From Exiguobacterium sp. s124 (GTDB lineage Bacteria > Bacillota > Bacilli > Exiguobacteriales > Exiguobacteriaceae), in NCBI RefSeq assembly GCF_018617485.1, contig NZ_JACSKH010000001.1:806001-870000 (forward strand): a stretch of DNA of 64,000 nt, read 5' to 3'. The stretch's first letter is position 1. Each line of letters starts with the position of its first letter. Below, in pieces: positions 16,130 through 25,453 of the stretch. The notes under the pieces are model-generated. The model worked only from the letters and a program-made list of their open reading frames with translations, was not told the DNA's origin and did no database searches. Position numbers and translations under genes: made by a program.

Positions 16130-16750
16130 ATGCAAATGAATGTGTTTTATAACCAAGAAGGAATCGGCGATGTACTCATGGTGTTATTAAAAGAGGGAGA
16201 ACGTCACCATCAATCTGTAGAGCGGACAGGTGACGTGGCCATCGTCAAGTCTGAAGACGGAAGCGTCAACGGATACAACTTGTTCCAAGCAAGTGAGCAC
16301 TTTGACGTCACAGGTTGGAACGGACCAGTTGATTTGACAACAGAATTGGTTGAACAGATTCGAACTGTTTTGAAAAAACATGGAATTGAAGAAGACTTCT
16401 CATGGGTAGATGTGACACCGAAGTTTGTCGTTGGGTATGTCGAAAGTGCGGAAAAACATCCGGATGCTGACAAGTTGTCGGTTTGCCAAGTTCAAATCGA
16501 CCAAGGCACAGTTCAAATCGTGTGTGGAGCACCAAACGTGGCGACGGGACAAAAGGTAGTCGTAGCAAAACCAGGAGCGGTTATGCCGACCGGTTTGATT
16601 ATTCGTCCGTCCGCACTTCGTGGGGAGAGCTCGCATGGCATGATTTGTTCGGCGAGTGAATTAAATCTTCCGAATGCCCCGCAAGAAAAAGGAATTTTAG
16701 TATTAGATAACGAATATGAAGTAGGTACAGCATTTGAAATCGGTCGCTAA
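16130..16750 (+). CDS. ytpR: tRNA-binding domain protein YtpR
   Basis: A 206-residue protein: N-terminal YtpR-specific domain (about 1-95) and a C-terminal OB-fold of the EMAP/PheT type (about 100-200), signature VESAEKHPDADKLSVCQV. This is the tRNA-binding module found at the N terminus of bacterial PheT, here stand-alone. It probably binds tRNA or another structured RNA. AGGA is 5 bases before the ATG. A terminator overlaps its stop codon. Confidence 0.92.
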   Translation: MQMNVFYNQEGIGDVLMVLLKEGERHHQSVERTGDVAIVKSEDGSVNGYNLFQASEHFDVTGWNGPVDLTTELVEQIRTVLKKHGIEEDFSWVDVTPKFVVGYVESAEKHPDADKLSVCQVQIDQGTVQIVCGAPNVATGQKVVVAKPGAVMPTGLIIRPSALRGESSHGMICSASELNLPNAPQEKGILVLDNEYEVGTAFEIGR

Positions 16751-16766
16751 ACTCGACCGATTTTTT
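16738..16766 (+). terminator. Terminator overlapping the ytpR stop
   Basis: AATCGGTCG (16738-16746) pairs with CGACCGATT (16754-16762), the stop codon in the loop, then a T run. Confidence 0.82.
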
Positions 16767-16804
16767 GTTAAATATGGATTGAGTGAAAAAGCGAGGAATC
16801 AAGT

Positions 16805-17512
16805 ATGGATGCATATGAACGTTCACTGAAACAACAAGCAGATCGAATCAAACGAGAGCTTTCAAGAGAAGGACAGACGGTCTCACCACCCCCGAAGGTA
16901 GATATCACAGATGAATTCATCCCGACTGATGTCCCTTCACCGATTTACGGATATGCTCGTCCAAAACCGAAGATTGTACTACCGGTCGAGCATTCTCCTG
17001 AAACGAGAGAACCGTTCGAAATGAGCACAGAGCCTGAAGTGGTCTTGACAGAAGAGTCACTTCAAGAGGATGAGAACGAATCGAGCCCTATTCCTGGAGT
17101 AGAGGACGAACATGTCGAAGAAATTTCCGAGGAAACAATCGAAGAAGAAAAATCAATTCTCGGTCAGGTTTCGATTCTAGATAACGGTTTTTCGTCCGTC
17201 TTTATGCAATCGACGGATCTCTCCGGATCGAAAAAAGAAGAAGTCGTGGAAGTTCATCAACATGCAGCGCCAGGTGAAGATTTAGACATCGACGGGTCTG
17301 TAGAACAAATCGGGGAATCGATTGAGCAGATTGCAGAAAAATTACAAACGCCATCTGAACAACAAGAATTACCGGTTGACACCGATTTGACACCGGCTGT
17401 TCACGTTTCGTTTAAAGCCGATCAACCGCCTGTAAACGTGATGATGACGCCAAAAGATCGCATGGCGATGTACCGTAGCCGACGACTTGCACAAAAAAAC
17501 AATAATCTGTAA
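16805..17512 (+). CDS. SftA N-terminal-like protein lacking the FtsK motor
   Basis: A 235-residue, strongly acidic, low-complexity protein with no globular domain visible. A charged N terminus (MDAYERSLKQQADRIKREL) is followed by a long Glu/Ser/Pro-rich linker and a short conserved-looking C-terminal motif, PPVNVMMTPKDRMAMYRSRR. Its position between ytpR and murC is that of sftA (ytpS), the cytosolic FtsK-type DNA translocase of about 950 residues. The end motif resembles, from memory, the block before the SftA motor. Here the frame stops immediately after it and only 85 bases remain before murC, so the motor is absent rather than frameshifted. Either a reduced septal factor or a remnant. Confidence 0.7.
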   Translation: MDAYERSLKQQADRIKRELSREGQTVSPPPKVDITDEFIPTDVPSPIYGYARPKPKIVLPVEHSPETREPFEMSTEPEVVLTEESLQEDENESSPIPGVEDEHVEEISEETIEEEKSILGQVSILDNGFSSVFMQSTDLSGSKKEEVVEVHQHAAPGEDLDIDGSVEQIGESIEQIAEKLQTPSEQQELPVDTDLTPAVHVSFKADQPPVNVMMTPKDRMAMYRSRRLAQKNNNL

Positions 17513-17532
17513 TAGCACGACTCAGTGAGTTT

Positions 17533-17541
17533 TGCTATAAT
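17533..17541 (+). promoter_or_regulatory. Extended -10 promoter of murC
   Basis: TTGCTATAAT: an extended -10 (TG-N-TATAAT) at 17533-17541 with no good -35, 57 bases before the murC start. Confidence 0.6.
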
Positions 17542-17597
17542 GACAAAGGTTTGTCGCATTTTGACGAGCCGCAATGAATTAGGGGGGCTATTTACAG

Positions 17598-18905
17598 ATG
17601 AACCGTTATCACTTCGTCGGAATTAAAGGAACGGGCATGAGTCCTTTAGCTCAAATTTTATTTGATATGAATAATGAGGTCCGTGGATCGGACGTTGAAA
17701 AAGCATTTTTTACAGAAGAAGCATTGAAACGCAAAGGGATTGAAATTTTGCCATTCGACCCTGAAAATATTTCTGAAGATCAAATCGTCGTACAAGGAAA
17801 CGCGTTCAGCGACGATCATCCAGAAATCGTACGCGCGCGTGAACTTGGATTAACGATTTATAAGTACTACGAGTTTTTAGGTGAGCTCGCAAACCATTAC
17901 ACAAGTGTCGCCATTACGGGGTCACACGGTAAAACATCGACAACTGGGTTGCTTGCACACGTCATGCGTGGAATCGAGCCGACATCATTCTTGATCGGTG
18001 ATGGGACAGGTGAAGGTGTCGCTGATTCGAAGAACTTTGTCTTCGAGGCTTGCGAATATAAGCGTCACTTCTTATATTACAGTCCAGACTATGCCATCAT
18101 GACGAATATCGACTTCGACCATTCAGACTATTTCTCTGGTCTAGACGATGTCATTGATGCGTTCCAGGAGATGGCGAAGCAAGTGAAGAAAGGTATCATT
18201 GCCTGTGGCGATGATGAAAACCTTCAGCACATTCAAGCGAACGTTCCACTCGTCTATTATGGATTCGGAACGCATAACGATTTTCGTGCGGAAAACGTTA
18301 CGTCGACAGAAAACGGAACGACGTTTGACGTCTTCTTACGTGACGATTTCTATGGAACATTCCGCATTCCTGGATACGGCGACCATAGCGTGTTGAACGC
18401 TCTTGCTGTAATCGCTACGTGTGATTATGAGAACTTACCAAAAGAGTTGGTAAAAGAACGTCTTGCATCATTCAACGGGGTGAAGCGTCGTTTTAGTGAA
18501 TCAACGCTTAACAATCAAGTACTCGTTGACGATTATGCACACCATCCACGTGAGATTAGTGCAACGGTCGAAGCGGCTCGGAAGAAGTATGGAGAGCGGG
18601 AAGTTGTTGCGATTTTCCAACCGCATACGTACACACGTCTAAAATCATTCATGGATGACTTTGCAACGGCATTGGCTGAAGCAGACACGGTCTATCTTTG
18701 TGATATTTTCGGTTCAGCACGTGAACAAGAAGGGACTGTCACAATCGAGGACCTTCAGTCACGAATCGACGGTGCACATATTTTGAAACGTGGTGGCACA
18801 AGTGTCTTACGTAACCATGACAAGGCAGTACTTTTGTTCATGGGTGCGGGTGATATCCAAACGTATCAACGTGAATATGAAGAAATCGTAAAACTTGAAG
18901 CATAA
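17598..18905 (+). CDS. murC: UDP-N-acetylmuramate--L-alanine ligase
   Basis: Adds L-Ala to UDP-MurNAc with ATP in the cytoplasmic phase of peptidoglycan synthesis. The 435 residues carry the Mur ligase features: N-terminal Rossmann [12 protein letters not shown]-loop [11 protein letters not shown] (about 111-121), DDYAHHP (about 311) and a C-terminal ligase domain. Start at 17598 with AGGGGGG upstream. A terminator follows. Synteny with B. subtilis murC is preserved. Confidence 0.97.
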   Translation: MNRYHFVGIKGTGMSPLAQILFDMNNEVRGSDVEKAFFTEEALKRKGIEILPFDPENISEDQIVVQGNAFSDDHPEIVRARELGLTIYKYYEFLGELANHYTSVAITGSHGKTSTTGLLAHVMRGIEPTSFLIGDGTGEGVADSKNFVFEACEYKRHFLYYSPDYAIMTNIDFDHSDYFSGLDDVIDAFQEMAKQVKKGIIACGDDENLQHIQANVPLVYYGFGTHNDFRAENVTSTENGTTFDVFLRDDFYGTFRIPGYGDHSVLNALAVIATCDYENLPKELVKERLASFNGVKRRFSESTLNNQVLVDDYAHHPREISATVEAARKKYGEREVVAIFQPHTYTRLKSFMDDFATALAEADTVYLCDIFGSAREQEGTVTIEDLQSRIDGAHILKRGGTSVLRNHDKAVLLFMGAGDIQTYQREYEEIVKLEA

Positions 18906-18911
18906 GACAGG

Positions 18912-18937
18912 GGAGGGACGAATGTCTCTCCTTTTTT
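18912..18937 (+). terminator. Terminator of murC
   Basis: GGAG-G-GAC pairs with GTC-T-CTCC around GAAT, then six T. Confidence 0.82.
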
Positions 18938-19002
18938 ATGTTTAGCGATCCAAAATCTCGGTAATAGTAGTATCGATGAATAAGACAAAGGAGATGTTTG
19001 GA

Positions 19003-19455
19003 ATGGCTAGTCAAGGTGCACTCAATACGTTAAATAAGGAAGTCGCAAACTATGGTCTATTGTTTGTGAAACTTCATAATTACCACTGGTATATTAGTGG
19101 TCCTCACTTCTTTACGTATCATGAGAAACTCGAAGAGCTCTATAACTTAGTGGCGGAACTCTACGATGACGTGGCAGAGAGACTTCTCATGAACGACGGG
19201 GAACCGTTTGCGACGATGAAAGAGTACTTGGAACACTCGACGCTAAATGAAGGCGATCGTCATGCGGAAACGGATCAAATGATTAAAGATATCATCAACG
19301 ACTTCAAACAAATTCGCCAAGAAATGCAAGATGCGATGGAAAACTTCGAAGACGGGGATGAGGCAATTGAAGATACGTTCGTCTCTCATATCGAGCGACT
19401 CGAGAAAGAGATTTGGATGATGTCTGCCGCACTCGGCAAAAAAACAAAATTATAA
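19003..19455 (+). CDS. dps: Dps-family ferritin-like DNA protection protein
   Basis: Mini-ferritin that oxidises and stores iron in a 12-mer, protecting DNA from Fenton chemistry. The inter-subunit ferroxidase ligands can all be placed: H28 in LHNYHWY, H40, E44, D55 and E59 in YDDVAERLL, with the spacing known for Dps. Length 150. The start at 19003 (MASQGAL) has AAAGGAG 9 bases upstream; ATG 18994 touches that site. There is no Lys-rich DNA-binding N-terminal tail; the C terminus ends KKTKL. No PerR box was identified in the short upstream gap. Confidence 0.93.
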   Translation: MASQGALNTLNKEVANYGLLFVKLHNYHWYISGPHFFTYHEKLEELYNLVAELYDDVAERLLMNDGEPFATMKEYLEHSTLNEGDRHAETDQMIKDIINDFKQIRQEMQDAMENFEDGDEAIEDTFVSHIERLEKEIWMMSAALGKKTKL

Positions 19456-19498
19456 ACATACAAATGGTGCGCCTGATGAAGGCACACCATTTGTATGT
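19456..19498. terminator. Bidirectional terminator between dps and the M29 peptidase
   Basis: An 18-bp stem with one mismatch (ACATACAAATGGTGCGCC and its partner), loop TGATGAA. It overlaps the stop codon of the minus-strand gene. Confidence 0.8.
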
Positions 19499-20610
19499 TA
19501 TTTCAAGTTTTCTGGATTAAGTGGTTGCAATGAATCGATGACGAAACGTCCGTCTTTTCGGATGAGTTGATCGTCAAACCAGATCTCACCACCGCCGTAA
19601 TCCGGGCGTTGGATGTTGACGAGGTCCCAATGGACAGATGAGTTGTTGCCATTATAAGCATCATCATACGCTTGACCTGGCGTGAAGTGGAAGCTACCGT
19701 CAATTTTCTCATCGAAGAGGATATCTTTCATCGGATGCTGGATGTATGGGTTCACACCGATTGCGAACTCACCGACATAACGAGCCCCTTCATCTGTGTT
19801 GAACACTTCATTGATCCGCTCTGTATCATTAGCCGTCGCGTCCACGATCTTACCGTCTTTGAACGTCAACTTCACATTTTCGAACGTGAACCCTTGGTAT
19901 GGAGATGGTGTGTTATACGTGATCACGCCATTGACCGAATCTTTTACCGGTGCCGTGAACACTTCACCGTCTGGGATGTTCATTTGACCAGAGCACTTGA
20001 TTGCCGGAATATCTTTAATTGAGAACGAGAGGTCCGTGCCTGGACCTTTCAATGTGACACGGTCCGTCTTGTTCATCAGTTCGACCAATGCGTCCATCGC
20101 ACGGTCCATTTTGCCGTAGTCGAGTGTACATACGTTGAAGTAGAAGTCTTCGAACGCTTCTGTCGATTTACCTGCGAGTTGTGCCATCGATGGAGAAGGG
20201 TAACGAAGTACGACCCATTTCGTCCCTTTGACACGGTCTTCTGTATGCATTTTGCCGAGTGTGGCTCCGACGAGTTTTTGTTGCTCACTCGGGACGTCAG
20301 AGAGTTCGTTGATGTTATCACCGGCACGTAACCCGATGTACGCATCCATTGCCTGCATCTGTTTCCGTTCGATGTCGGCCATGAGTTCGAGTTGTTCACG
20401 GCTTGCGCCTGTGTACAATTTTCGTAAAATCCGGCTTTCTTTTAGTAAGACGAACGGATGACCACCTGCCTCATATGCTTTTTCGACGAGTGCCTCGACG
20501 AGCGATTCCTCTACACCAAAATTCTCGATCAGTACGTTTTCCCCCGGTTGTAACTTGACGGAATAATTGATTAAACCGTCTGCTAATTGTGTAATTCTTG
20601 GATCTCTCAC
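19498..20610 (-). CDS. ampS: M29-family aminopeptidase (AmpS/PepS)
   Basis: Cytoplasmic thermophilic-type aminopeptidase with a dinuclear metal centre. The 370 residues contain the family ligands: Glu in PDGEVFTAP (about 250), Glu in VGEFAIGVN (about 315), the His and Tyr of HFTPGQAYDD, and the His-Asp pair of SSVHWDLV (about 350). No signal peptide. It is convergent with dps and divergent from ytxG; the long shared hairpin separates it from dps. Confidence 0.92.
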   Translation of the reverse strand: MRDPRITQLADGLINYSVKLQPGENVLIENFGVEESLVEALVEKAYEAGGHPFVLLKESRILRKLYTGASREQLELMADIERKQMQAMDAYIGLRAGDNINELSDVPSEQQKLVGATLGKMHTEDRVKGTKWVVLRYPSPSMAQLAGKSTEAFEDFYFNVCTLDYGKMDRAMDALVELMNKTDRVTLKGPGTDLSFSIKDIPAIKCSGQMNIPDGEVFTAPVKDSVNGVITYNTPSPYQGFTFENVKLTFKDGKIVDATANDTERINEVFNTDEGARYVGEFAIGVNPYIQHPMKDILFDEKIDGSFHFTPGQAYDDAYNGNNSSVHWDLVNIQRPDYGGGEIWFDDQLIRKDGRFVIDSLQPLNPENLK

Positions 20611-20734
20611 ACGACCACCCCTAATTATTTTTATGAATTTCTATTTTAGTGTAATCGAAAACATAAAAACGGGTAAAGGAATAATCAGACCGAATGGCGA
20701 AAACGGTTGTAGCAAATCTTTTCAGTCATAATGG

Positions 20735-20743
20735 TGCTATAAT
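20735..20743 (+). promoter_or_regulatory. Extended -10 promoter of ytxG
   Basis: TGCTATAAT at 20735-20743, 36 bases before the ytxG start; no good -35. Confidence 0.5.
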
Positions 20744-20779
20744 GAAACAAGAAACGATTGAATAGGAGGAATGGATTGA

Positions 20780-21292
20780 ATGGAGATCACATTAGGAGGC
20801 ATCGCCGGCCTGATTGCGGCCCTCGCGTTTGTCGTACTCGTCATCTTCTTGGCACGTGTCTTATCGAATGTAAACCGTACACTCGGTAGCGTCGCCAATA
20901 CGACAGAAAACTTAGAACGCCAGCTCGACGGAATCACATTGGAAGTGACGGCGCTCTTACATAAGACGAACCGTCTCGTCGACAACGTGGAAGAAAAGAC
21001 AGAGTTGCTCGCACCTGTTGCCCATGCACTCGATGAACTAGGAACTTCACTGAACGAGGTAACCGAATCGGTCCGTACCGTTTCAACTTCTGTCCACTCG
21101 GCAGCTGATGAAAACAAAGAACAGATTGCTCAAGCGGTTCGATGGGGATCGGTCGCGGTAGAATTGTTCAAGAAAAACAAACCAGAATCATCAACTACGA
21201 AAGAACGTCCACGTCGTCGTACACGACGTGAAAAGAAAGAGGAAACACCTGTATCGCCCGACATGATTAACACGGACGATACAATCAAATAA
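20780..21292 (+). CDS. ytxG: DUF948 membrane-anchored protein YtxG
   Basis: A 170-residue general-stress-type protein: N-terminal transmembrane helix (about 5-27, GGIAGLIAALAFVVLVIFLA), then a long helical DUF948 domain with heptad-like leucines (about 30-115), and a basic tail RPRRRTRREKKE. Coiled-coil envelope protein of unknown function. It is followed closely by ytxH; in B. subtilis ytxGHJ is a sigma-B and sigma-H regulated stress operon. No ytxJ is present here. The AGGAGG at 20764 decides the start. Confidence 0.9.
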   Translation: MEITLGGIAGLIAALAFVVLVIFLARVLSNVNRTLGSVANTTENLERQLDGITLEVTALLHKTNRLVDNVEEKTELLAPVAHALDELGTSLNEVTESVRTVSTSVHSAADENKEQIAQAVRWGSVAVELFKKNKPESSTTKERPRRRTRREKKEETPVSPDMINTDDTIK

Positions 21293-21317
21293 CGATACAT
21301 TGGGGAGGAACTAACAC

Positions 21318-21866
21318 ATGACAGACCAAAAGCAACCAACAGAACAGAATCAATCAAGCAGTGGATTTTTGACGGGTGTCATTCTCGGAGGGATTGTCGG
21401 AGCGGCTGTCGCATTGTTGACATCACCGAAAAGCGGACGTGAAGTGCGAACGTACCTAGACGAAAAGACATCTACATCGCGTGAACGATTGACTGTCAAA
21501 TCGAAAGAAATGCGTGAGAAGGCAGAACCAGTCGTCGGTGAATGGATTAAAGTGGCGAGCGATAAAGCGGCACCGGTCCTCAATATCGTAAAAGATAAGG
21601 CGCGTGAAGCGGCCGAATTGAAACAACAGATGGACGAGGATGACCTCTCGATTGAAGAGGCGATGGAGAAAGCCGATCAACTCGTCGCGGAAGCGGAATC
21701 TGAAGTGAAAGAACAGATGGACCGTGCGGCTGAAGAAGAGACGATGGACTCATCGCTTGAGTCTGAGTCAGACGATTCACTCGAAGCACCTGTCAATGAG
21801 ATGCTCGATGATGAATCGAAAGAAGAACTCGATGAGTTGAAGAAAGACCTTAAGAAAGAAGAGTAA
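21318..21866 (+). CDS. ytxH: YtxH-family stress protein
   Basis: YtxH domain: a glycine-rich hydrophobic segment GFLTGVILGGIVGAAVALL (about 16-34) followed by TSPKSGREVR, the family signature. The rest of the 182 residues is a long, highly acidic, Glu/Asp-rich helix ending in KKDLKKEE. Membrane-anchored stress protein of unknown role, second gene of the ytxGH operon, followed by a strong terminator. Confidence 0.9.
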   Translation: MTDQKQPTEQNQSSSGFLTGVILGGIVGAAVALLTSPKSGREVRTYLDEKTSTSRERLTVKSKEMREKAEPVVGEWIKVASDKAAPVLNIVKDKAREAAELKQQMDEDDLSIEEAMEKADQLVAEAESEVKEQMDRAAEEETMDSSLESESDDSLEAPVNEMLDDESKEELDELKKDLKKEE

Positions 21867-21871
21867 TACAG

Positions 21872-21900
21872 AAGGACCGAATACGTTCGGTCCTTTTTTT
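21872..21900 (+). terminator. Terminator of ytxGH
   Basis: Perfect 10-bp stem AAGGACCGAA / TTCGGTCCTT, TACG loop, T run. Confidence 0.95.
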
Positions 21901-22000
21901 GGTGATTTTGTGACGTAGAAGGTTTCCTTATGACAAAGTGCACAAAGTTCGATATAATTAGGTTTCTGGAAAGAACGGCTTAAGAATGTGAGGGAAACGA

Positions 22001-23092
22001 ATGAGTCCACAAGATCAATTGAATCGATTACGTCGAGAAATGGATGAATTGAACCATGAAATGCTCGACTTGCTGAGTCGACGTGGTGCACTTGCCGTCG
22101 AAATTGGAAAAATCAAACGTCTTCAAGGCGTCGAACGATACGACCCGGTCCGGGAACGAGAGATGCTCGATTTCATCGCAGCTTCGAATCAAGGACCGTT
22201 CGAAACGTCACGTCTTCAACATATTTTTAAAGAAGTATTCAAAGCGTCTGCTGAACTACAAGGCGAAGACCGGGATAAGACGTTACTCGTTTCACGTAAA
22301 CGTCAACCGGAAGATACGTTGGTCCATGTGAAGGGCGTGACGATTGGGAATGGACGTCCGCAGCTTATTGCGGGTCCATGTGCCGTCGAATCGTTCGAAC
22401 AAGTGAATGCGGTCGCAGAGAAACTCGCCTTGTCGGGTGTGAAAGTGATGCGAGGCGGGGCATACAAACCGCGTACGTCTCCGTATGACTTCCAAGGGTT
22501 AGGTTTTGAAGGGTTGAAAATGCTGAAGGCAGCAGCGGACCGTCATGATTTACGCGTCATCACGGAAATTATGACGCCAGGTGCAGTCGAGTCGGCATTG
22601 CCATATGTCGATATCATTCAAGTCGGTGCCCGGAATATGCAAAACTTTGATTTGTTGAAAGAAGTCGGTAAGACAGACAAGCCGGTCTTGTTGAAGCGTG
22701 GATTATCCGCTACAATCGAAGAGTTCATTTATGCGGCAGAGTACATCATGGCGAGTGGGAACAGCCAAGTCATCTTGTGCGAACGTGGAATTCGAACTTA
22801 TGAACGTGCGACACGCAATACGTTAGATATCACGGCGGTGCCGATTTTGAAGCAAGAGACGCATTTACCTGTTATGGTAGACGTCACCCATTCGACAGGT
22901 CGTCGTGACTTGTTGTTGCCGGCTGCGAAAGCAGCGCTTGCCATCGGGGCGGACGGTGTAATGGTCGAGGTGCATCCGAATCCTGCCATCGCATTATCGG
23001 ATGCGCAACAACAATTGGACTTCGATCAATTCGATCAATTTGTGGAAGGACTAACGGTCCAGTTTCCCCAACTTGATTTGGTGAAAAAGTAA
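22001..23092 (+). CDS. aroA: Bifunctional chorismate mutase / DAHP synthase
   Basis: First enzyme of the shikimate pathway fused to an AroQ chorismate mutase. The mutase domain is residues 1-90 ([19 protein letters not shown], with the conserved R and K). The KDO8P-type DAHP synthase follows: IAGPCAVES (about 122-130), [12 protein letters not shown], and the metal ligands in CERG and DVTHSTG. The mutase domain serves as the prephenate/chorismate feedback sensor in the Bacillus enzyme. Named aroA in Bacillus usage, aroG elsewhere. Located between ytxGH and ccpA as in B. subtilis. Confidence 0.96.
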   Translation: MSPQDQLNRLRREMDELNHEMLDLLSRRGALAVEIGKIKRLQGVERYDPVREREMLDFIAASNQGPFETSRLQHIFKEVFKASAELQGEDRDKTLLVSRKRQPEDTLVHVKGVTIGNGRPQLIAGPCAVESFEQVNAVAEKLALSGVKVMRGGAYKPRTSPYDFQGLGFEGLKMLKAAADRHDLRVITEIMTPGAVESALPYVDIIQVGARNMQNFDLLKEVGKTDKPVLLKRGLSATIEEFIYAAEYIMASGNSQVILCERGIRTYERATRNTLDITAVPILKQETHLPVMVDVTHSTGRRDLLLPAAKAALAIGADGVMVEVHPNPAIALSDAQQQLDFDQFDQFVEGLTVQFPQLDLVKK

Positions 23093-23123
23093 GCTTTCCA
23101 AATGGAAACGTTTTATATCGCAT

Positions 23124-23166
23124 GAAGACAGGGTAAATGGATGACAGATACCTGTCTTCCTTTTTT
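23124..23166 (+). terminator. Terminator between aroA and ccpA
   Basis: GAAGACAGG (23124-23132) pairs with CCTGTCTTC (23151-23159), then TTTTTT. Only about 55 bases remain before ccpA, and I see no clear ccpA promoter there, so partial read-through is possible. Confidence 0.7.
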
Positions 23167-23219
23167 AAGACGTTTTATGAAAACTTTTTGAAAATCAGGA
23201 CTTGTAGGAGGAGTAGTTT

Positions 23220-24233
23220 ATGAATAGTAATAACGTAACGATTTACGATGTCGCACGAGAAGCCGGGGTGTCAATGGCGACCGTGTCTCGTGTCGTCAAC
23301 GGAAACCCAAACGTCAAACCGACGACACGTAAGAAAGTACAAGATGCGATTGACCGCCTCGGTTATCGTCCGAACGCCGTCGCGCGTGGACTAGCAAGCA
23401 AGAAAACGACAACGGTCGGTGTCATCGTACCGGATATCTCGAACATTTTCTTCGCTGACTTAGCGCGAGGGATTGAAGATGTAGCGACGATGTACAAATA
23501 CAACATCATCCTTGGAAACTCGGATTCAAGTCGTGACAAAGAAGTGCATTTACTGAATACGCTGTTAGGAAAACAAGTGGACGGCATCATCTTTATGGGT
23601 GGACGTTTGCATGAGGATCTCGTCGAAGAGTTTAAAAAATCGCCGGTTCCAATCGTTCTCGCAGCGACGTTGAACCAAGGATATGATCTCCCGGCCGTCA
23701 ACATCGATTATGAACAAGCGGCTTATGACGCGACACAGATGTTGATCAACCACGGACATGACCGTGTTGGATTTATCACGGGACCACTCGAGCAACAGAT
23801 CAATGGCGAGAAGAAATTCGCGGGATATCGTCGTGCCCTTGAAGATGCAGGTCTTCCATTCCACGACAACGATATGATTCTTGGGAATTACACGTACGCA
23901 TCAGGTCTCGAAGCGATGCAAAAAATGTTGCAACGAGATGATTGCCCGAAAGCCATCTTTGCTGGGACAGATGAGATGGCCCTCGGTGTCATCCACGCGA
24001 TTCAAGATGCTGGCTATTCAGTTCCGAACGACTTTGAAGTCGTCGGTCACGATAATACGCGTCTCGCGACGATGATTCGTCCGAAATTGACGACAGTCGT
24101 TCAACCGATGTACGACATCGGAGCCGTTGCGATGCGTCTCTTGACGAAAATCTTGAACGCAGAAGAAATTGAAGAGAAAAACGTCGTTCTTCCTCACCGA
24201 ATCGAACGTCGTGACTCCCTTCGCCAAGACTAA
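23220..24233 (+). CDS. ccpA: Catabolite control protein A (LacI/GalR family)
   Basis: Global regulator of carbon catabolite control; binds cre operators with HPr-Ser46-P as corepressor. The 337 residues include the LacI helix-turn-helix [20 protein letters not shown] (about 5-24), the hinge [11 protein letters not shown], and a periplasmic-binding-like core. Close match to CcpA with the expected neighbours aroA and acuC. It likely acts on the cre sites listed in this window (26751, 55355, 58867). Start preceded by GGAGGAG. Confidence 0.97.
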   Translation: MNSNNVTIYDVAREAGVSMATVSRVVNGNPNVKPTTRKKVQDAIDRLGYRPNAVARGLASKKTTTVGVIVPDISNIFFADLARGIEDVATMYKYNIILGNSDSSRDKEVHLLNTLLGKQVDGIIFMGGRLHEDLVEEFKKSPVPIVLAATLNQGYDLPAVNIDYEQAAYDATQMLINHGHDRVGFITGPLEQQINGEKKFAGYRRALEDAGLPFHDNDMILGNYTYASGLEAMQKMLQRDDCPKAIFAGTDEMALGVIHAIQDAGYSVPNDFEVVGHDNTRLATMIRPKLTTVVQPMYDIGAVAMRLLTKILNAEEIEEKNVVLPHRIERRDSLRQD

Positions 24234-24237
24234 TCAA

Positions 24238-24284
24238 AAGCCTCCCCATCCGTCACAACATGTGTGGAAGGGGAGGCTTATTTT
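24238..24284. terminator. Bidirectional terminator between ccpA and acuC
   Basis: AAGCCTCCCC (24238-24247) pairs with GGGGAGGCTT (24270-24279). T-rich on both flanks; it touches the acuC stop. Confidence 0.9.
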
Positions 24285-25453
24285 TATAGGTAAATTGATT
24301 TTCGGTCATTTGAGATAAACGGCCAGAAGGCACGCTTCGTAACTTCCCAGTTCTTCTCTTCGATTTGCTGACGCCTTGGGATATGGTCGAATGCGTAAAG
24401 GGAATCGTCCCAACGTGTGGGTAACGGTTGACCAGCGACACTTGACCATTGATCAATCCACTTGGTCGGGATTTCTCCAGCATAGGGTGCCTCTCTCGTC
24501 AGACCGGCCCATACTTGTGCCCATGCGCGCGGTACGGCACGGTACCAATCATAGCCGCCACCACCGAGCGCGACGAGGCGACCTTCTGTATATTCATCGG
24601 CTAGGCGTGAGGCAATCTGCGGAATTTGTTCGAATGTCCGAATCGACGACGCCAAATGGGTGAGCGGATCAAAGACATGGGCATCGGCACCATTTTGGGT
24701 CAGAATGATATCGGGTTTGAACCATTCGCACGCCTCTCGTAAAACCGTTTCATAGCATTTCAAGAACGAATCATCTTGGGTGAACGCATCGACCGGTACG
24801 TTCCAACTGTAGCCATATCCTTTGCCGTTCCCCCGTTCTGTCACCATTCCGGTACCGGGGAACAGGTAACGTCCCGTCTCGTGAATCGATAGTGTCATCA
24901 CGTCATCATCGTCATAAAAGAGCCACTGGACGCCGTCTCCATGATGCGCATCGGTATCGACATAAAGGACGCGAGACCCGTATTGTTTCCTGACATGGGC
25001 AATTGCGACAGCTGCGTCGTTGTATACACAAAATCCTGATGCTTTGCGTCGCATACCATGATGTAACCCGCCTCCCACGTGAAAGGCACGCTCCGCTTTC
25101 CCGCTCGCCACGAGGTCGAGCGCATGAATCGTCCCGCCGACAAGACGAGCCGCTCCCTCATGAATGCTCGGGAAGATGGGTGTGTCTTCCGTGCCAAGAC
25201 CAAACTTATTTGCTTTCAATGTAGAGAGTTCTCCTGCTGCCGCAGCTTGGACCGCTTCGATGTAGTCAAGGTCATGAACGAGTGCCAACTCATCCACCGA
25301 AGCGAGTGGAGGGGGCACGCATTCCGATTTGGAAAGTTTTCCGGCTGCAATCAGAAGGGATGTCGTCAATTCCAGTCGTAACGGATTGAACGGATGATCC
25401 TCATGAAAGCGATAAGACGTCTCGTCTTCGCCAAATATGTAAATCGGTCTCAT
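24284..25453 (-). CDS. acuC: AcuC, histone-deacetylase-family protein
   Basis: Class I HDAC-like zinc hydrolase that removes the acetyl group from acetyl-CoA synthetase, reactivating it. Active-site motifs are GGGLHHGMRR (tandem His), YVDTDAHHGDG (Asp and His metal ligands) and a later ALGGGGYD. Length 389. Its start overlaps the acuB stop by 4 bases (ATGA). Operon acuABC, opposite to its target gene acsA. Confidence 0.95.
   Translation of the reverse strand: MRPIYIFGEDETSYRFHEDHPFNPLRLELTTSLLIAAGKLSKSECVPPPLASVDELALVHDLDYIEAVQAAAAGELSTLKANKFGLGTEDTPIFPSIHEGAARLVGGTIHALDLVASGKAERAFHVGGGLHHGMRRKASGFCVYNDAAVAIAHVRKQYGSRVLYVDTDAHHGDGVQWLFYDDDDVMTLSIHETGRYLFPGTGMVTERGNGKGYGYSWNVPVDAFTQDDSFLKCYETVLREACEWFKPDIILTQNGADAHVFDPLTHLASSIRTFEQIPQIASRLADEYTEGRLVALGGGGYDWYRAVPRAWAQVWAGLTREAPYAGEIPTKWIDQWSSVAGQPLPTRWDDSLYAFDHIPRRQQIEEKNWEVTKRAFWPFISNDRKSIYL

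Noticed and set aside
21677-21943. Minus-strand Ser-rich frame opposite ytxH
   Set aside because: Antisense shadow of an acidic coding region; it runs through the ytxH terminator and lacks a start signal.
23103-23116. cre-like TGGAAACGTTTTAT after aroA, possible ccpA autoregulation
   Set aside because: Only 11 of 14 matches and placed upstream of a terminator, away from any visible ccpA promoter.
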